64,000 nt of DNA from Bacillota bacterium (lineage in GTDB: Bacteria > Bacillota > Clostridia > Lachnospirales > Lachnospiraceae). The stretch lies in the NCBI GenBank assembly GCA_023410575.1, contig JAEYPP010000018.1, forward strand, positions 1-64,000. The letters run 5' to 3'. The notes below the pieces were generated by a model, which saw only the letters and a list, made by a program, of their open reading frames with translations, was not told the origin of the DNA and did not search any database. The number at the start of each line of letters is the position of its first letter. Positions within the stretch are counted from its first letter, which is position 1. A program made the position numbers and the translations under genes. Shown here piece by piece: positions 54,431 through 63,152 of this stretch.

Positions 54431-55169
54431 TACAAAACGCCTCCCTTTTAAATCTATGAATTGCCATAGTAATTGCTCCTATACTTAGAATTATGAATAA
54501 AAGAGTCATTATTCCTAGTAAATGAGCATCCGAATCGTAAATTGCTAGAAATGCTGCACGGTTTATAAAAGTGATTGGAGATAGTTTTATCAATGCATTT
54601 ATTAGCACATTCAACGACCCAAATGGATAAAAACATCCTCCCAAAACTCCAAAAAGAAAGATGGGAATATTGATAAGATTTTTTAATACAATAAAGTTCT
54701 TCATTCCTAGTCCTAACCATAGTCCAATTCCATAAATAAGTGCAGTAAATGATATACTCATTAAGAACACCAATACACCATAACCATGATAAGATACACC
54801 CAATACAAGCTTGGCAATTAGATAAACAAATCCATGACATACACTCATCGCTGTAACCCCAGCACTCCACTTTACAATGAGAAGCATTCTTGTTGAGATT
54901 GGACTAATTAAAAACCGTTCTGCAACTTTTTTTCGAGCTTCCTCTTGTCCAAGATACGCTGCTGTTGCCAACTCAAAACAGATACAAAATGGTACAAGGG
55001 CAACTGTATAATATGCAAAGGAAGAAGTATCTTGACCATAACTTCCTTTTCTAAGCCATCCGATGAGCCCAATCATAACAAGTGGAAAAATCAAACTATA
55101 GCCAATGGTGAAATAATCTTTCAATGTTCTTTTAAGATAAAATCGAAATAATCTCATCCAAATATTCAT
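54402..55169 (-). CDS. ABC-2 type permease, proximal
   Basis: A 255-residue permease with six helices and a short first loop, lacking the large exposed domain of its partner. It starts with the ATG directly abutting the ATPase stop codon; the last codons of that gene (GAGGAGGAAGC) serve as ribosome site. The two permeases presumably form a heterodimer with the ATPase at 55170-55931. ISTRMLLIVKW and LKNLINIPIFLFGVLGGCFYP are typical ABC-2 signatures. Confidence 0.9.
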   Translation of the reverse strand: MNIWMRLFRFYLKRTLKDYFTIGYSLIFPLVMIGLIGWLRKGSYGQDTSSFAYYTVALVPFCICFELATAAYLGQEEARKKVAERFLISPISTRMLLIVKWSAGVTAMSVCHGFVYLIAKLVLGVSYHGYGVLVFLMSISFTALIYGIGLWLGLGMKNFIVLKNLINIPIFLFGVLGGCFYPFGSLNVLINALIKLSPITFINRAAFLAIYDSDAHLLGIMTLLFIILSIGAITMAIHRFKREAFCNGDMFSYEK

Positions 55170-55931
55170 TTAAGCTTCCTCCTCGTCTCGAAGTTTAGTT
55201 CCAGTTAGATGCAAGAAGATATCTTCTAGCGTCATCAAATTTTCCATCTGATACATTTCTTTAAGCTTCACTTTCGTCTCATCCTTTCGTATCTTGCCAT
55301 GGTCCATTATGATAATCCGATTGCATAATTCCTCAATTTCTTCCATGTAGTGAGATACATAGATTATCGTAGTTCCTCGTTGATTCAACTTTTTTATGGA
55401 TTCCATAATATGATTTCTCGATTGAGGATCAATTCCTACCGTTGGTTCATCCATAATTAATAATTGCGGCGAATGTGCAATAGAACATGCAATATTAAGT
55501 CTTCGTTTCATTCCTCCTGAGAATTTCGTTGGCAATTGATCTCGCTTTTCCCATAACCCGACAAACTCCAATGCTTCTTTCGTGCGTTGCTTTAATTCTT
55601 GCTTTTTAAAGCCATATAAAGAACAGAAAAACATAACATTCTCATATGCATTCAAGTCCTCATAGATTGCAATATCTTGAGGAACAACACCTAAGGTTTT
55701 CTTATACTCTACATTTTGAGCATCTATCTGTGAACTTTGAAACAATACTTTTCCAGCTGTTTTATCTTCGACTCCAGCTAGTATTTTTATCATCGTGCTC
55801 TTTCCTGCACCATTTGGCCCTATCAACCCAATAATATCACCTGTTTCAATCACATAACTCACATCATCAACAACCGTTTTTTCACCATAACATTTTTTCA
55901 AACCGTTTACTTTTAGTAACTCATTTTTCAT
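55170..55931 (-). CDS. ABC transporter ATPase of the PadR-controlled exporter
   Basis: A 253-residue ATPase: Walker A GPNGAGKSTM, signature FSGGMKRRLN, Walker B LLIMDEPTVGID, switch histidine in IIYVSHYMEE. Strongly similar in layout to the ATPase at the right edge of the window (LNAYENV.FF.SLYG and RRLNIAC.IAH.P shared), so the two exporters are paralogues. AAGGAGG precedes the ATG. An operator for the neighbouring PadR repressor lies about 150 bases upstream. Confidence 0.95.
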   Translation of the reverse strand: MKNELLKVNGLKKCYGEKTVVDDVSYVIETGDIIGLIGPNGAGKSTMIKILAGVEDKTAGKVLFQSSQIDAQNVEYKKTLGVVPQDIAIYEDLNAYENVMFFCSLYGFKKQELKQRTKEALEFVGLWEKRDQLPTKFSGGMKRRLNIACSIAHSPQLLIMDEPTVGIDPQSRNHIMESIKKLNQRGTTIIYVSHYMEEIEELCNRIIIMDHGKIRKDETKVKLKEMYQMENLMTLEDIFLHLTGTKLRDEEEA

Positions 55932-56052
55932 TCTATATCCTCCTTTTTCTACTTTTATAAATTATTTTTAATTCGTTTTCGTGGTTTTACTATATCGCGA
56001 TAACCTATGTGCTTAACAATATTCTCTTTATGCAATATTCTCTTTTGTAACA

Positions 56053-56099
56053 ATATTCAATGTTTTATATTCTATACGTATATATCCAATGTTGGATAT
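56053..56099 (-). promoter_or_regulatory. PadR operator(s) upstream of the ABC operon
   Basis: A near-perfect palindrome ATATCCAATGTTGGATAT at 56082-56099 (8-base half sites, central TG) with a degraded second copy ATATTCAATGTTTTATAT at 56053-56070, centres 29 bases apart. The same palindrome lies in the padR promoter at 57005-57022. The gap 55932-56235 contains no gene. Confidence 0.85.
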
Positions 56100-56113
56100 T
56101 GAGCTCTTATATT

Positions 56114-56153
56114 AGGACAGTTTGGAAAGGTATTTTCGTTCCTTTACTGTCCT
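56114..56153 (-). terminator. Hairpin downstream of padR, weak terminator
   Basis: Stem AGGACAGT / ACTGTCCT with inner AAAGG / CCTTT. No T-run on the minus strand, so termination would be weak. Confidence 0.4.
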
Positions 56154-56164
56154 TATGATATATT

Positions 56165-56214
56165 ACATTCTTATTATCACATTCTTATTATCACATTCTT
56201 ATTATCTCATTCTT
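56165..56214. repeat. 14-bp tandem repeat, three exact copies plus a partial
   Basis: Three exact copies of ACATTCTTATTATC at 56165-56206 and a degraded fourth, just beyond the padR stop codon. Confidence 0.95.
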
Positions 56215-56235
56215 GTTTCTAATTAGCATTTGCAT

Positions 56236-56958
56236 CTACTCTTCTTTGCTTAACTCAGAAATGATTCGATCCAGAGTATCAATTGCATTTCTTGGATCCT
56301 CCAAAATCAGTTGTTTTAACTGCATCGCATAATTGAGTTTTTCCTGGCTTATGGAGCTATCTGTACTAGTATCTTCTAGTAAATCGAAATTGATAGATTC
56401 AATTATCTTTACTGTCTGATGACTATATTGTATATAAGTATCAATATTGCTTAATAATTCTTGATGCCATTTAATCTGGTTTTCAAGACTATTGATTGCC
56501 ATCTGAAAACTTAGTTTCGTCAACTCTAAAGAATCGTTAGATACTTTGATATTCTTCCACTTTCTCCAGTAATCTACTTGCTCTTCTAATGATTTGATAT
56601 GTTTCTTTATAATCTGAATACTATCTTCTTTGGATAATGTACTCAGCATAGGATCCATCATAAACTTAAATGAACCGACCAACGAGATAGGGCGAGCTAA
56701 TTCCTCTGCCATTTCCTTTTGCAGTTCTTTTTTCCCGCTTTCCGTAATCTGATATATTTTTCGTATGCGAGCTCCAACACGCTCTTCTTTATATACTTCG
56801 ATGCATCGCTCTTTTTCTAATTTGGTTAATGCATAATAGATTGAGCCGGATTGAACTTTGCCCCACTGTTCTGTTCCTTGCATCTGAAGAAATTTTTGAA
56901 TCTCATAACCATGAGTCCTTTTAATGTTCAAATAATATAAGATAAACGCCCGAACCAT
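56236..56958 (-). CDS. PadR-family transcriptional repressor
   Basis: A 240-residue regulator. Residues 1-90 form the PadR winged helix (FILYYLNIKRTHGYEIQKFL, SGSIYYALTKLEKERCIE, RIRKIYQITESGKKEL), and the long C-terminal helical part (PadR subfamily with extended dimerisation domain) follows. The start is ATG 56958 with GAGGAGG five bases upstream. The 18-bp palindrome in its own promoter and upstream of the exporter operon is its likely binding site, so it should repress both until a drug or lipid-like inducer binds. Confidence 0.92.
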   Translation of the reverse strand: MVRAFILYYLNIKRTHGYEIQKFLQMQGTEQWGKVQSGSIYYALTKLEKERCIEVYKEERVGARIRKIYQITESGKKELQKEMAEELARPISLVGSFKFMMDPMLSTLSKEDSIQIIKKHIKSLEEQVDYWRKWKNIKVSNDSLELTKLSFQMAINSLENQIKWHQELLSNIDTYIQYSHQTVKIIESINFDLLEDTSTDSSISQEKLNYAMQLKQLILEDPRNAIDTLDRIISELSKEE

Positions 56959-56999
56959 ATGCACCTCCTCATTGGAATATATTTCTTGTTATGTCCTGT

Positions 57000-57028
57000 A
57001 TTATATATCCAATGTTGGATAATGTCAA
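57000..57028 (-). promoter_or_regulatory. Consensus padR promoter with the operator filling the spacer
   Basis: Minus-strand TTGACA (57023-57028) and TATAAT (57000-57005) are both perfect and 17 bases apart; the palindrome ATCCAACATTGG with flanks (57005-57022) occupies the whole spacer, so bound repressor would exclude RNA polymerase. Confidence 0.92.
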
Positions 57029-57105
57029 TATGTATGTTATTTTTTTAATTTACTTTTTTAATATCACCGGCAATAAACTAAATTTGCAAAATAACTATAC
57101 TCTTT

Positions 57106-57441
57106 CTACTTGAATACGAACTGTACAAGGATCATATATACGATTGTTCCTCCACATATACTAAGAAGGTCATTGTCTTTCCATTTATGTAATATAATTG
57201 TGAATAATGTTGCAATTGCTTCAGGAATCCCACGTGTTCCTGTCGTAAAAGAGATTCCTTTAAAACAGTACACAACTAACAATCCCATCATAGCTGGTGG
57301 CAATACTTTGCCAAGGTAAGTGATGTACTTTGGAACTTCCCTCGTCTCAGGGAATATTAAAAAAGGTATAAATCTTGTAATCATCGTTCCAGCAGCTATC
57401 GCTAAAATCATGATGATTGTTTGTGTTTGCGTTAACTGCAT
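57106..57441 (-). CDS. azlD: Branched-chain amino acid exporter subunit AzlD
   Basis: A 111-residue membrane protein with four helices (TIIMILAIAAGTMITRFIPF, YITYLGKVLPPAMMGLLVVY). The RFIPF and LPPAMMGLLVVY segments are the AzlD signature. The start is ATG 57441 with GGGAGG six bases upstream; it overlaps the end of azlC by ten bases. With AzlC it forms the LIV-E type exporter for branched-chain amino acids and analogues. Confidence 0.92.
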   Translation of the reverse strand: MQLTQTQTIIMILAIAAGTMITRFIPFLIFPETREVPKYITYLGKVLPPAMMGLLVVYCFKGISFTTGTRGIPEAIATLFTIILHKWKDNDLLSICGGTIVYMILVQFVFK

Positions 57442-58133
57442 TGTCTCTTCCTCCCAACTGTTAGTACAGATAAAATCAAAATCATGGCTGGTATAACAAA
57501 GTTTGTTGCACCAACAACTACAAGTGCTACGATAGTACATATAACACCAATAATACAGGACCTTCGATTTTCTTCTTTCTTCCATTGTTTTAAGAAAAGT
57601 ACGATAAATAAAGCAGTTAAAGCAAAATCTAAACCTTTTGTATTAAACTTGATTAAATTGCCAACAAGCCCTCCAAGAAATGTTCCTAGAACCCAGTAGA
57701 AATAATCTAAAAAGGAGATAAAAAAGTAAAAATATTTCCGGCTGACTCCTTCTGGCGGTTCTATACTACACGCTATGGAAAAGGTTTCATCACATAACGC
57801 GAAGATTAAAAAGGCACGTATCTTGCCTAAACCTTTATACTTTGACAACATAGATAATCCATAAAATAGGTGTCTCGCATTGACAAGAATACTCATAACA
57901 AATGCTTGAACTGGATGAAAGGTTGCAGTTAATAACGTAATTGCAACAAATTGCATGCTGCCGCAAAAAGCAATTGCACTCATTAATACTGCCCAGATAA
58001 CGTTATACCCATTCTTCTCCATTAAAATTCCATAAGCTATTCCTAACGCTAAAAAGCCAGTCAATACAGGAATTGTTTTGGGAAATGCCGCAGCAAAGGC
58101 TCTTTGAAACTTAATCTCTTGCTTACTCATCAT
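57432..58133 (-). CDS. azlC: Branched-chain amino acid exporter subunit AzlC
   Basis: A 233-residue membrane protein of the AzlC family: FAAAFPKTIPVLTGFLALGIAYG at the start, then MSAIAFCGSMQFVAITLL and LVNARHLFYGLSML, which are the family's signature segments. AGGAGA precedes two adjacent ATGs; either may be used. Works with AzlD. Confidence 0.95.
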   Translation of the reverse strand: MMSKQEIKFQRAFAAAFPKTIPVLTGFLALGIAYGILMEKNGYNVIWAVLMSAIAFCGSMQFVAITLLTATFHPVQAFVMSILVNARHLFYGLSMLSKYKGLGKIRAFLIFALCDETFSIACSIEPPEGVSRKYFYFFISFLDYFYWVLGTFLGGLVGNLIKFNTKGLDFALTALFIVLFLKQWKKEENRRSCIIGVICTIVALVVVGATNFVIPAMILILSVLTVGRKRQCS

Positions 58134-58285
58134 TGATCTCCTATGTTCTTTTATTATTTCAAATGAATGAAATTAATTTACCACACTCTATATCAATAAT
58201 CTACGACCAATATCACTAACTATCAACCAACCAATTATAATAACAAAATGTTAAGAAGATGTAACCTTAGGTATAGTAAAACAAC

Positions 58286-58360
58286 ATAAAAAAGCTATTG
58301 CAGGATGGTTTCATTACTTATAGTTTCTCTTCCACCATTACATTCTACAATAGCTTTCTT
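58286..58360 (-). terminator. Intrinsic terminator of the DUF4867 gene
   Basis: Stem AAGAAAGCTATTG / CAATAGCTTTTTT with an inner imperfect stem (AATGGTGG / CCATCC), followed by TTTTTT on the minus strand, about 35 bases after the stop. Confidence 0.8.
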
Positions 58361-58395
58361 GTATGTAAATCTTCGAATGACTAACTAGCTGTAAA

Positions 58396-59031
58396 TTAAT
58401 CGTTAGCTAAATCAATATTCTTTCCAGTAATGCCTACATAAGCACCATTTTTTGCTTCGTTTGTATCTGGATGGGCAATTAACCACTTATTGCTAGCAAA
58501 TAAGAGCTTATCTTCCTCGTTCTTAACTGTAATGACTGGTTTATCATAGTTTGTTCCCTTTGGAAGTACAATCACCACTCTAAAAGGATCCCCTGGTTTT
58601 GCGCCACATGGTGCATAATGAAGTGTTGTCGCATATACCTCTACTGCAGTTCCCTTTTCAAGATAGAATGCCTGTACTTTATCAGAATCAATCTTTCCAT
58701 CTACAATATCGGTCATTGTAGCAACTAATAAAATAACGTCATCCGCTGCAACATTAATCTCGGAGTCTCTATGATACTCCAAACAATTTAATTTGGAATT
58801 CGTACCATTACAATATCCAATCTGGATTGGCATACCACCATAACAGTTATCTTGTAAATCCTTCATTGCACTTGTAGCCTCTAATGCTGCATCTCCTGGT
58901 ACATAAATAACTGCATCCTTTGGAGCATCTGTAGTTTTCACTAAAACGTCTAATAATTCTTTGTAATCATATCCATCAACAACTTTTCCATAGGTAGCAA
59001 ATGATGGGTCCGTAACTTTTTGAATTTTCAT
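58396..59031 (-). CDS. DUF4867 family protein (cupin-like)
   Basis: A 211-residue soluble protein that I recognise as the DUF4867 type from its plan: ATYGKVVDGYD near the start, GGMPIQIGYCNGTNSKLNCLEYH in the middle, and TLHYAPCGAKPGDPFRVVIVLPKGTN. The histidines and EYHRDSEINV segment are those of a cupin barrel with a metal site, as in ureidoglycolate-lyase-like proteins. Family members often sit beside sugar-acid or tagatose-type pathways; here it stands alone between azlC and a two-component system, so its substrate is open. GGAGG precedes the ATG. Confidence 0.8.
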   Translation of the reverse strand: MKIQKVTDPSFATYGKVVDGYDYKELLDVLVKTTDAPKDAVIYVPGDAALEATSAMKDLQDNCYGGMPIQIGYCNGTNSKLNCLEYHRDSEINVAADDVILLVATMTDIVDGKIDSDKVQAFYLEKGTAVEVYATTLHYAPCGAKPGDPFRVVIVLPKGTNYDKPVITVKNEEDKLLFASNKWLIAHPDTNEAKNGAYVGITGKNIDLAND

Positions 59032-59124
59032 AATTTTTCCTCCAACTATTCAATAAGATACTTATAGAATAGCATACTTATGATTAATTTTCCACTACTT
59101 TGTTTAGTTACAAAACTATAGTTT

Positions 59125-59751
59125 TCAAGCTTTATCACTTAAATACTGAATTGCTATCTGAGTTCGATGTTCTAACCCAGTCTTGCTTAAGATTGCACTA
59201 ATGTGATTACGCACTGTTCCATCAGAAATAAATAACTGCTCGCCGATTTCTTTGTTCGATAACCCTTTTGCAATCAAGCCTGCCACATCGTATTCCCGCT
59301 CTGTTAAATCCTTGAAAAGCTTTGACTTTCCAACGATCATTGAAAGATTCGAGCTTATAAAATCAATAACTTCTTTCTCAAACACTGTTCCACCACAAGC
59401 AATTGTTCGTATCGCAGATAAAATCGTCTTAGCCGGAGAACTTTTTAGGATATACCCACTCACATTTGTTTTTACTGCTTGCATCATTAAATCTGGTTCA
59501 TCAAACGTAGTTAATAAAAGTGGTTTCCCTATCCTTTCTTCTAATAGTACTTTTGCCACTTCAATTCCATTCATTTGGGGCATACGGATATCCAATAGTA
59601 CAACATCCGGAACTACTTCACGGCAAACCTTGATTGCCTCCTGGCCATTGCTACAGATTCCAGCTACCTCTATGTCCTCTTGTGTCTCCATAATCATTTT
59701 AAGACCTTCACGAATTATCGTGTCATCATCGACTAATACGAGTTTGATCAT
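59125..59751 (-). CDS. NarL/LuxR-family response regulator
   Basis: A 208-residue regulator: receiver with phosphorylated aspartate in VVLLDIRMPQMNG (D54), lysine in GYILKSSPAK, and a C-terminal LuxR helix-turn-helix (LTEREYDVAGLIAKGLSNKE, GTVRNHISAILSKTGL). It follows the kinase gene by 17 bases and is the last gene of an exporter operon with its own two-component system. CGGAGG precedes the ATG. Confidence 0.95.
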   Translation of the reverse strand: MIKLVLVDDDTIIREGLKMIMETQEDIEVAGICSNGQEAIKVCREVVPDVVLLDIRMPQMNGIEVAKVLLEERIGKPLLLTTFDEPDLMMQAVKTNVSGYILKSSPAKTILSAIRTIACGGTVFEKEVIDFISSNLSMIVGKSKLFKDLTEREYDVAGLIAKGLSNKEIGEQLFISDGTVRNHISAILSKTGLEHRTQIAIQYLSDKA

Positions 59752-59768
59752 AATTACCTCCGATTAAA

Positions 59769-60917
59769 TCATAAGAAAATGTTGGTTACTCGAAATCCTA
59801 ATTCTCCTGCTTCAAAGAAACACCTACCGTTTAGTTTTAATGTCCTTTCTTCTACTGCTTCAAGTCCTAACCCCATCTTAAAATCTGAACTACAACTTCC
59901 ATTATCCGAATAAATCACCTGAATCATGGATGGTAATACTTTGATTGAGACCGTAAATATAGTTGCCTTAGAATGTTTTAGTACATTGGTTAAAAGCTCG
60001 GTAGTATTCTCTTTCATACAGTTCCATAATTCCATCGAGATTCGTTCCAGGTCGCCATCTGTTTTGAAAATTGTATGTAACCCATGTTCCATCTTAGCTT
60101 GCTCTAATAATACTTGAATATCGCTAGAATTAATATCGCTCTTAATTGGTCGTTCCTCTCGTAATGCATGTCGTAAATCATCAACACCAGCACGAAGATG
60201 CTCCACTGCTTTGTTGATTTCTTCCACTGCTTTTTGTGGATTTTTATCCATCTGCAAAAGAGAAGCCTCGAGCATTAAGATTGTTCCAGAGATATTGTGT
60301 CCAATCTTATCATGTAAGCGGGCTGCCATTCGATTTCTTTCTTCTAACGTTGCAGCATAACGAATCGTTTTCATCAAATGCTCATTATTTTTTAAACGTT
60401 CTTCTAATTCAACTAGCTCTTGACGCTGTTTTAACGAAGATTCTTTATATACTAATAACTTTCTTGCCATATAAAGATGTGTAAAGTAACCAGTAACAAT
60501 AAGAGCACTAATCAAAATCATGAATTTACTCAAATTTTGAGTATTATAGTAAAGAAATAAAGTAATGCCACTAATACAATAAAACATGGTATCTTCTTTT
60601 ACATACCGTATGAGGGAAAGAATAAGTACAATTGCACAAGGTGTAAGTTCTATTTGATTTGTAATAAAAAGAATACAAATTTCTATAACCGATAAACCTA
60701 TGTAACTACGCCTCAACCATTCATATTTCTCCTTACTATGTGCTTGAACAATTTTTCCTTGATAATCCAAGTAATACTGTATTGTAAATAGGCATAGCAA
60801 AACAAGAGTTATCACGATAACTCTTGTAATGTCTTTATTTTCAATCAATAAATAGCTAATTGAGAACAGAAGTGATATAATTTTCCAGAAATTAGTTACG
60901 TTTGAAATTTCACTCAT
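59769..60917 (-). CDS. Sensor histidine kinase of the NarX/DesK type
   Basis: A 382-residue membrane kinase. About five hydrophobic helices span residues 8-165, then a HisKA_3 dimerisation helix with the phosphorylated histidine in NRMAARLHDKIGHNISG, and a HATPase end with ELLTNVLKHSKAT and DNGSCSSDFKMGLGL. The GTG-ATG start cluster is resolved to ATG 60917, with AAAGGGG six bases upstream. No large outside domain, so the signal is likely sensed in or near the membrane, as with antibiotic-responsive LiaS/DesK-like kinases. Confidence 0.93.
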   Translation of the reverse strand: MSEISNVTNFWKIISLLFSISYLLIENKDITRVIVITLVLLCLFTIQYYLDYQGKIVQAHSKEKYEWLRRSYIGLSVIEICILFITNQIELTPCAIVLILSLIRYVKEDTMFYCISGITLFLYYNTQNLSKFMILISALIVTGYFTHLYMARKLLVYKESSLKQRQELVELEERLKNNEHLMKTIRYAATLEERNRMAARLHDKIGHNISGTILMLEASLLQMDKNPQKAVEEINKAVEHLRAGVDDLRHALREERPIKSDINSSDIQVLLEQAKMEHGLHTIFKTDGDLERISMELWNCMKENTTELLTNVLKHSKATIFTVSIKVLPSMIQVIYSDNGSCSSDFKMGLGLEAVEERTLKLNGRCFFEAGELGFRVTNIFL

Positions 60918-60928
60918 CACTTGCCCCT

Positions 60929-62071
60929 TTATTCTTTCGACTCCATCTGTCGATTATATAGAACACCAGCAATTAATAAAGATAAGATTGCAGATAATGA
61001 TAGTATAAGTAAATTTAGTGTAGGTTTGAAATTAGAATTACTTTGAGAGCTTCTGATACAATCCATAAACCAGTAAGTAGGCGTTAGCCGATAGATTCTT
61101 TCTAATGAGCCTGTAATTCCTGTAAGGTCAAAATATGCACCTCCCAAAATTGCAAGCACTGCTCCAAAGGAATATGTTCCAACTACGACACCAATCTTCG
61201 ATCGAATTAGTAGTGCAAAAATCGTCGAGATTCCTATCACAAATATATTGATAATTATAAATAATAAAGCTACAATCCAATAATCAACACCAACATCAAT
61301 TCCCCGTACCTTTAAAACTCCAATATAAGAAATTGGTACCAATAAACCAGCCATAATATAATAAGAAACAGTACCTAACATATATTGGAATCCTTTAATC
61401 GGAGTGCCTTGAATTCGTAAGAAAGTACCATCTAACCGGTCTGAAACAACAAATAAAGCAAGAAACATTCCAATAATCCACATGAAATTTAGATAAAAAC
61501 CCGTTGCTAGTGTGAATCCAATATAATTGGCGCTTCTTTCCCGAATTGATTCATCGGCTCCTACCACCTTTACCTGCGAATAATTTAGGTCTGATATAAT
61601 CTGATCTGCTAACTCTTGGTTACCTTCCGTACTTTGAAAAATCAAGTCCATACTTTGTAAGTAAGCATTCAGATAAGATTTTAAGTAAGCCTCATTTGCG
61701 TAATTGTCAATCGTTGTAATCTCAAGCTCTTGAGCTTTTTGATTCTCAATCGAATGGCTATAATAACCAGCTTCTAACTCAATTATAGCTGACAGTTCAC
61801 GATCTAGCAAGTCTTGCGTATAATTCTCATATTCATACGTAACTGTAACTTTCATACCAAGTTGATCTTCTAAGTATCTAGCAAGTTTTTGGGAAAATAT
61901 CGTATCCTCATGTTCCACTAAAGCAATTTCCATCCTTGTAAAATCCCCATTAAAATTCTTACCTAAGAATTGTGAAATGATTCCTAAAAATAAACCCAAG
62001 CCAATGCAAATAATAATAACAACCCAATTTCTTTTCCTCGTATTATTTATGATATTCCATATATTTCTCAT
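60929..62071 (-). CDS. ABC-2 type permease with large exposed domain
   Basis: A 380-residue permease: helix 1 at 18-38, an exposed domain of about 140 residues (EIALVEHEDTIFSQKLARYL), then five helices. This YhgE/YadH-like layout fits an exporter of peptides or lipid-like molecules. It follows the other permease by a single base; AGGAGG precedes the ATG. It ends nine bases before the kinase. Confidence 0.9.
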   Translation of the reverse strand: MRNIWNIINNTRKRNWVVIIICIGLGLFLGIISQFLGKNFNGDFTRMEIALVEHEDTIFSQKLARYLEDQLGMKVTVTYEYENYTQDLLDRELSAIIELEAGYYSHSIENQKAQELEITTIDNYANEAYLKSYLNAYLQSMDLIFQSTEGNQELADQIISDLNYSQVKVVGADESIRERSANYIGFTLATGFYLNFMWIIGMFLALFVVSDRLDGTFLRIQGTPIKGFQYMLGTVSYYIMAGLLVPISYIGVLKVRGIDVGVDYWIVALLFIIINIFVIGISTIFALLIRSKIGVVVGTYSFGAVLAILGGAYFDLTGITGSLERIYRLTPTYWFMDCIRSSQSNSNFKPTLNLLILSLSAILSLLIAGVLYNRQMESKE

Positions 62072-62072
62072 C

Positions 62073-63143
62073 TTATACCCTTTCCTCCTGTTTCTTGCTA
62101 AATATCCATCCTCCTATGGCAATCAACACAATGACTAAAAGAATTTCTACAATTAATACCCGAAGTGCAGGAGTCTTATGGTTAAATACATTTAATTCAA
62201 ACGCTGCTTGACGAATAATGTAAGGAGGAAGAAAATCACAGATTGGTTCCAAGGTCATTGCTTTTGCAAAACAGCCGCTAAAGAAAAGCATAAGCCATGA
62301 TATGAGGAACAGTGCAATCGACATCGTTTTTTTAAAGATCAAGCTAATCACAACCCCAATCACACTAAATACAACGGATGTCATCATTAATAGAGAAAAT
62401 AAGATTAACTTTCCAACGAAGGAAGTTGCATAATTAGCATCAAAAAAAACTGCAGAAACAATTAAAGTTGCACCCACTTGAATCATTGCGAATGGAATTT
62501 GCCCAAGACACTGCGCACAAAATACCTTTCCTTTGTTCATTGGTGATGTAATTAATCGATTCATTGTCTTGTTTTTTCGTTCTTCTGTATATATCATGGA
62601 AGCAGCCAAACAAGAAAATACTCCTGTCATAATTGTCATTGAAATCGCATAATAATCAAACATCGTCATGTTAGCTGAAAGCTCTTTTTTCGCCGTATAA
62701 TCTTTAGCTCTCATAGTAATGGTTAATAGAGATGTAGGATTATTATCTGTGATACTCTCAAAAACTGATTCTTGAAGCAAATATCCATTGACAATACCCT
62801 TTACAACATTATTCTTTAATACGCTTGAACCTTCATACAAAGTAAGACTATCGATACCTACCACAAAATACCCATCCACCTGATTGTCATATAACAGTGT
62901 TGGTCCCTCTTTTTGTGTTACATTAAGGAATTGAACTTGGTCGTTAATCGAAGGAATATTAAAATCCATTTGCTCTGCTGTATAGGCAACTTTTATCTTA
63001 CCAATTGTCTCATCGGCTGTCTCCACATTCTCTACAAGGTTCCCTAATATGTAAATCATAATAATTGGGAATAAAATCAATGTAACAACCAGAAATGGAT
63101 TTCTTAAATATCTCCTAAACTCTTTAATTATGATATTTTTCAT
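62073..63143 (-). CDS. ABC-2 type permease, partner
   Basis: A 356-residue permease of the same type as the gene downstream (helix 1 at 16-36, exposed domain of about 120 residues, five helices; YTEERKNKTMNRLITSPMNK is the ABC-2 coupling segment). The two similar permeases should form a heterodimer. GGAGG precedes the ATG; nine bases separate it from the ATPase. Confidence 0.9.
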   Translation of the reverse strand: MKNIIIKEFRRYLRNPFLVVTLILFPIIMIYILGNLVENVETADETIGKIKVAYTAEQMDFNIPSINDQVQFLNVTQKEGPTLLYDNQVDGYFVVGIDSLTLYEGSSVLKNNVVKGIVNGYLLQESVFESITDNNPTSLLTITMRAKDYTAKKELSANMTMFDYYAISMTIMTGVFSCLAASMIYTEERKNKTMNRLITSPMNKGKVFCAQCLGQIPFAMIQVGATLIVSAVFFDANYATSFVGKLILFSLLMMTSVVFSVIGVVISLIFKKTMSIALFLISWLMLFFSGCFAKAMTLEPICDFLPPYIIRQAAFELNVFNHKTPALRVLIVEILLVIVLIAIGGWIFSKKQEERV

Positions 63144-63152
63144 TGTTTCCTC

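Noticed and set aside
54454..54870. 138-codon frame antisense-like within the ABC permease gene
   Set aside because: Same strand, other frame of a clear ABC-2 permease; tryptophan- and cysteine-rich composition is typical of an out-of-frame read.
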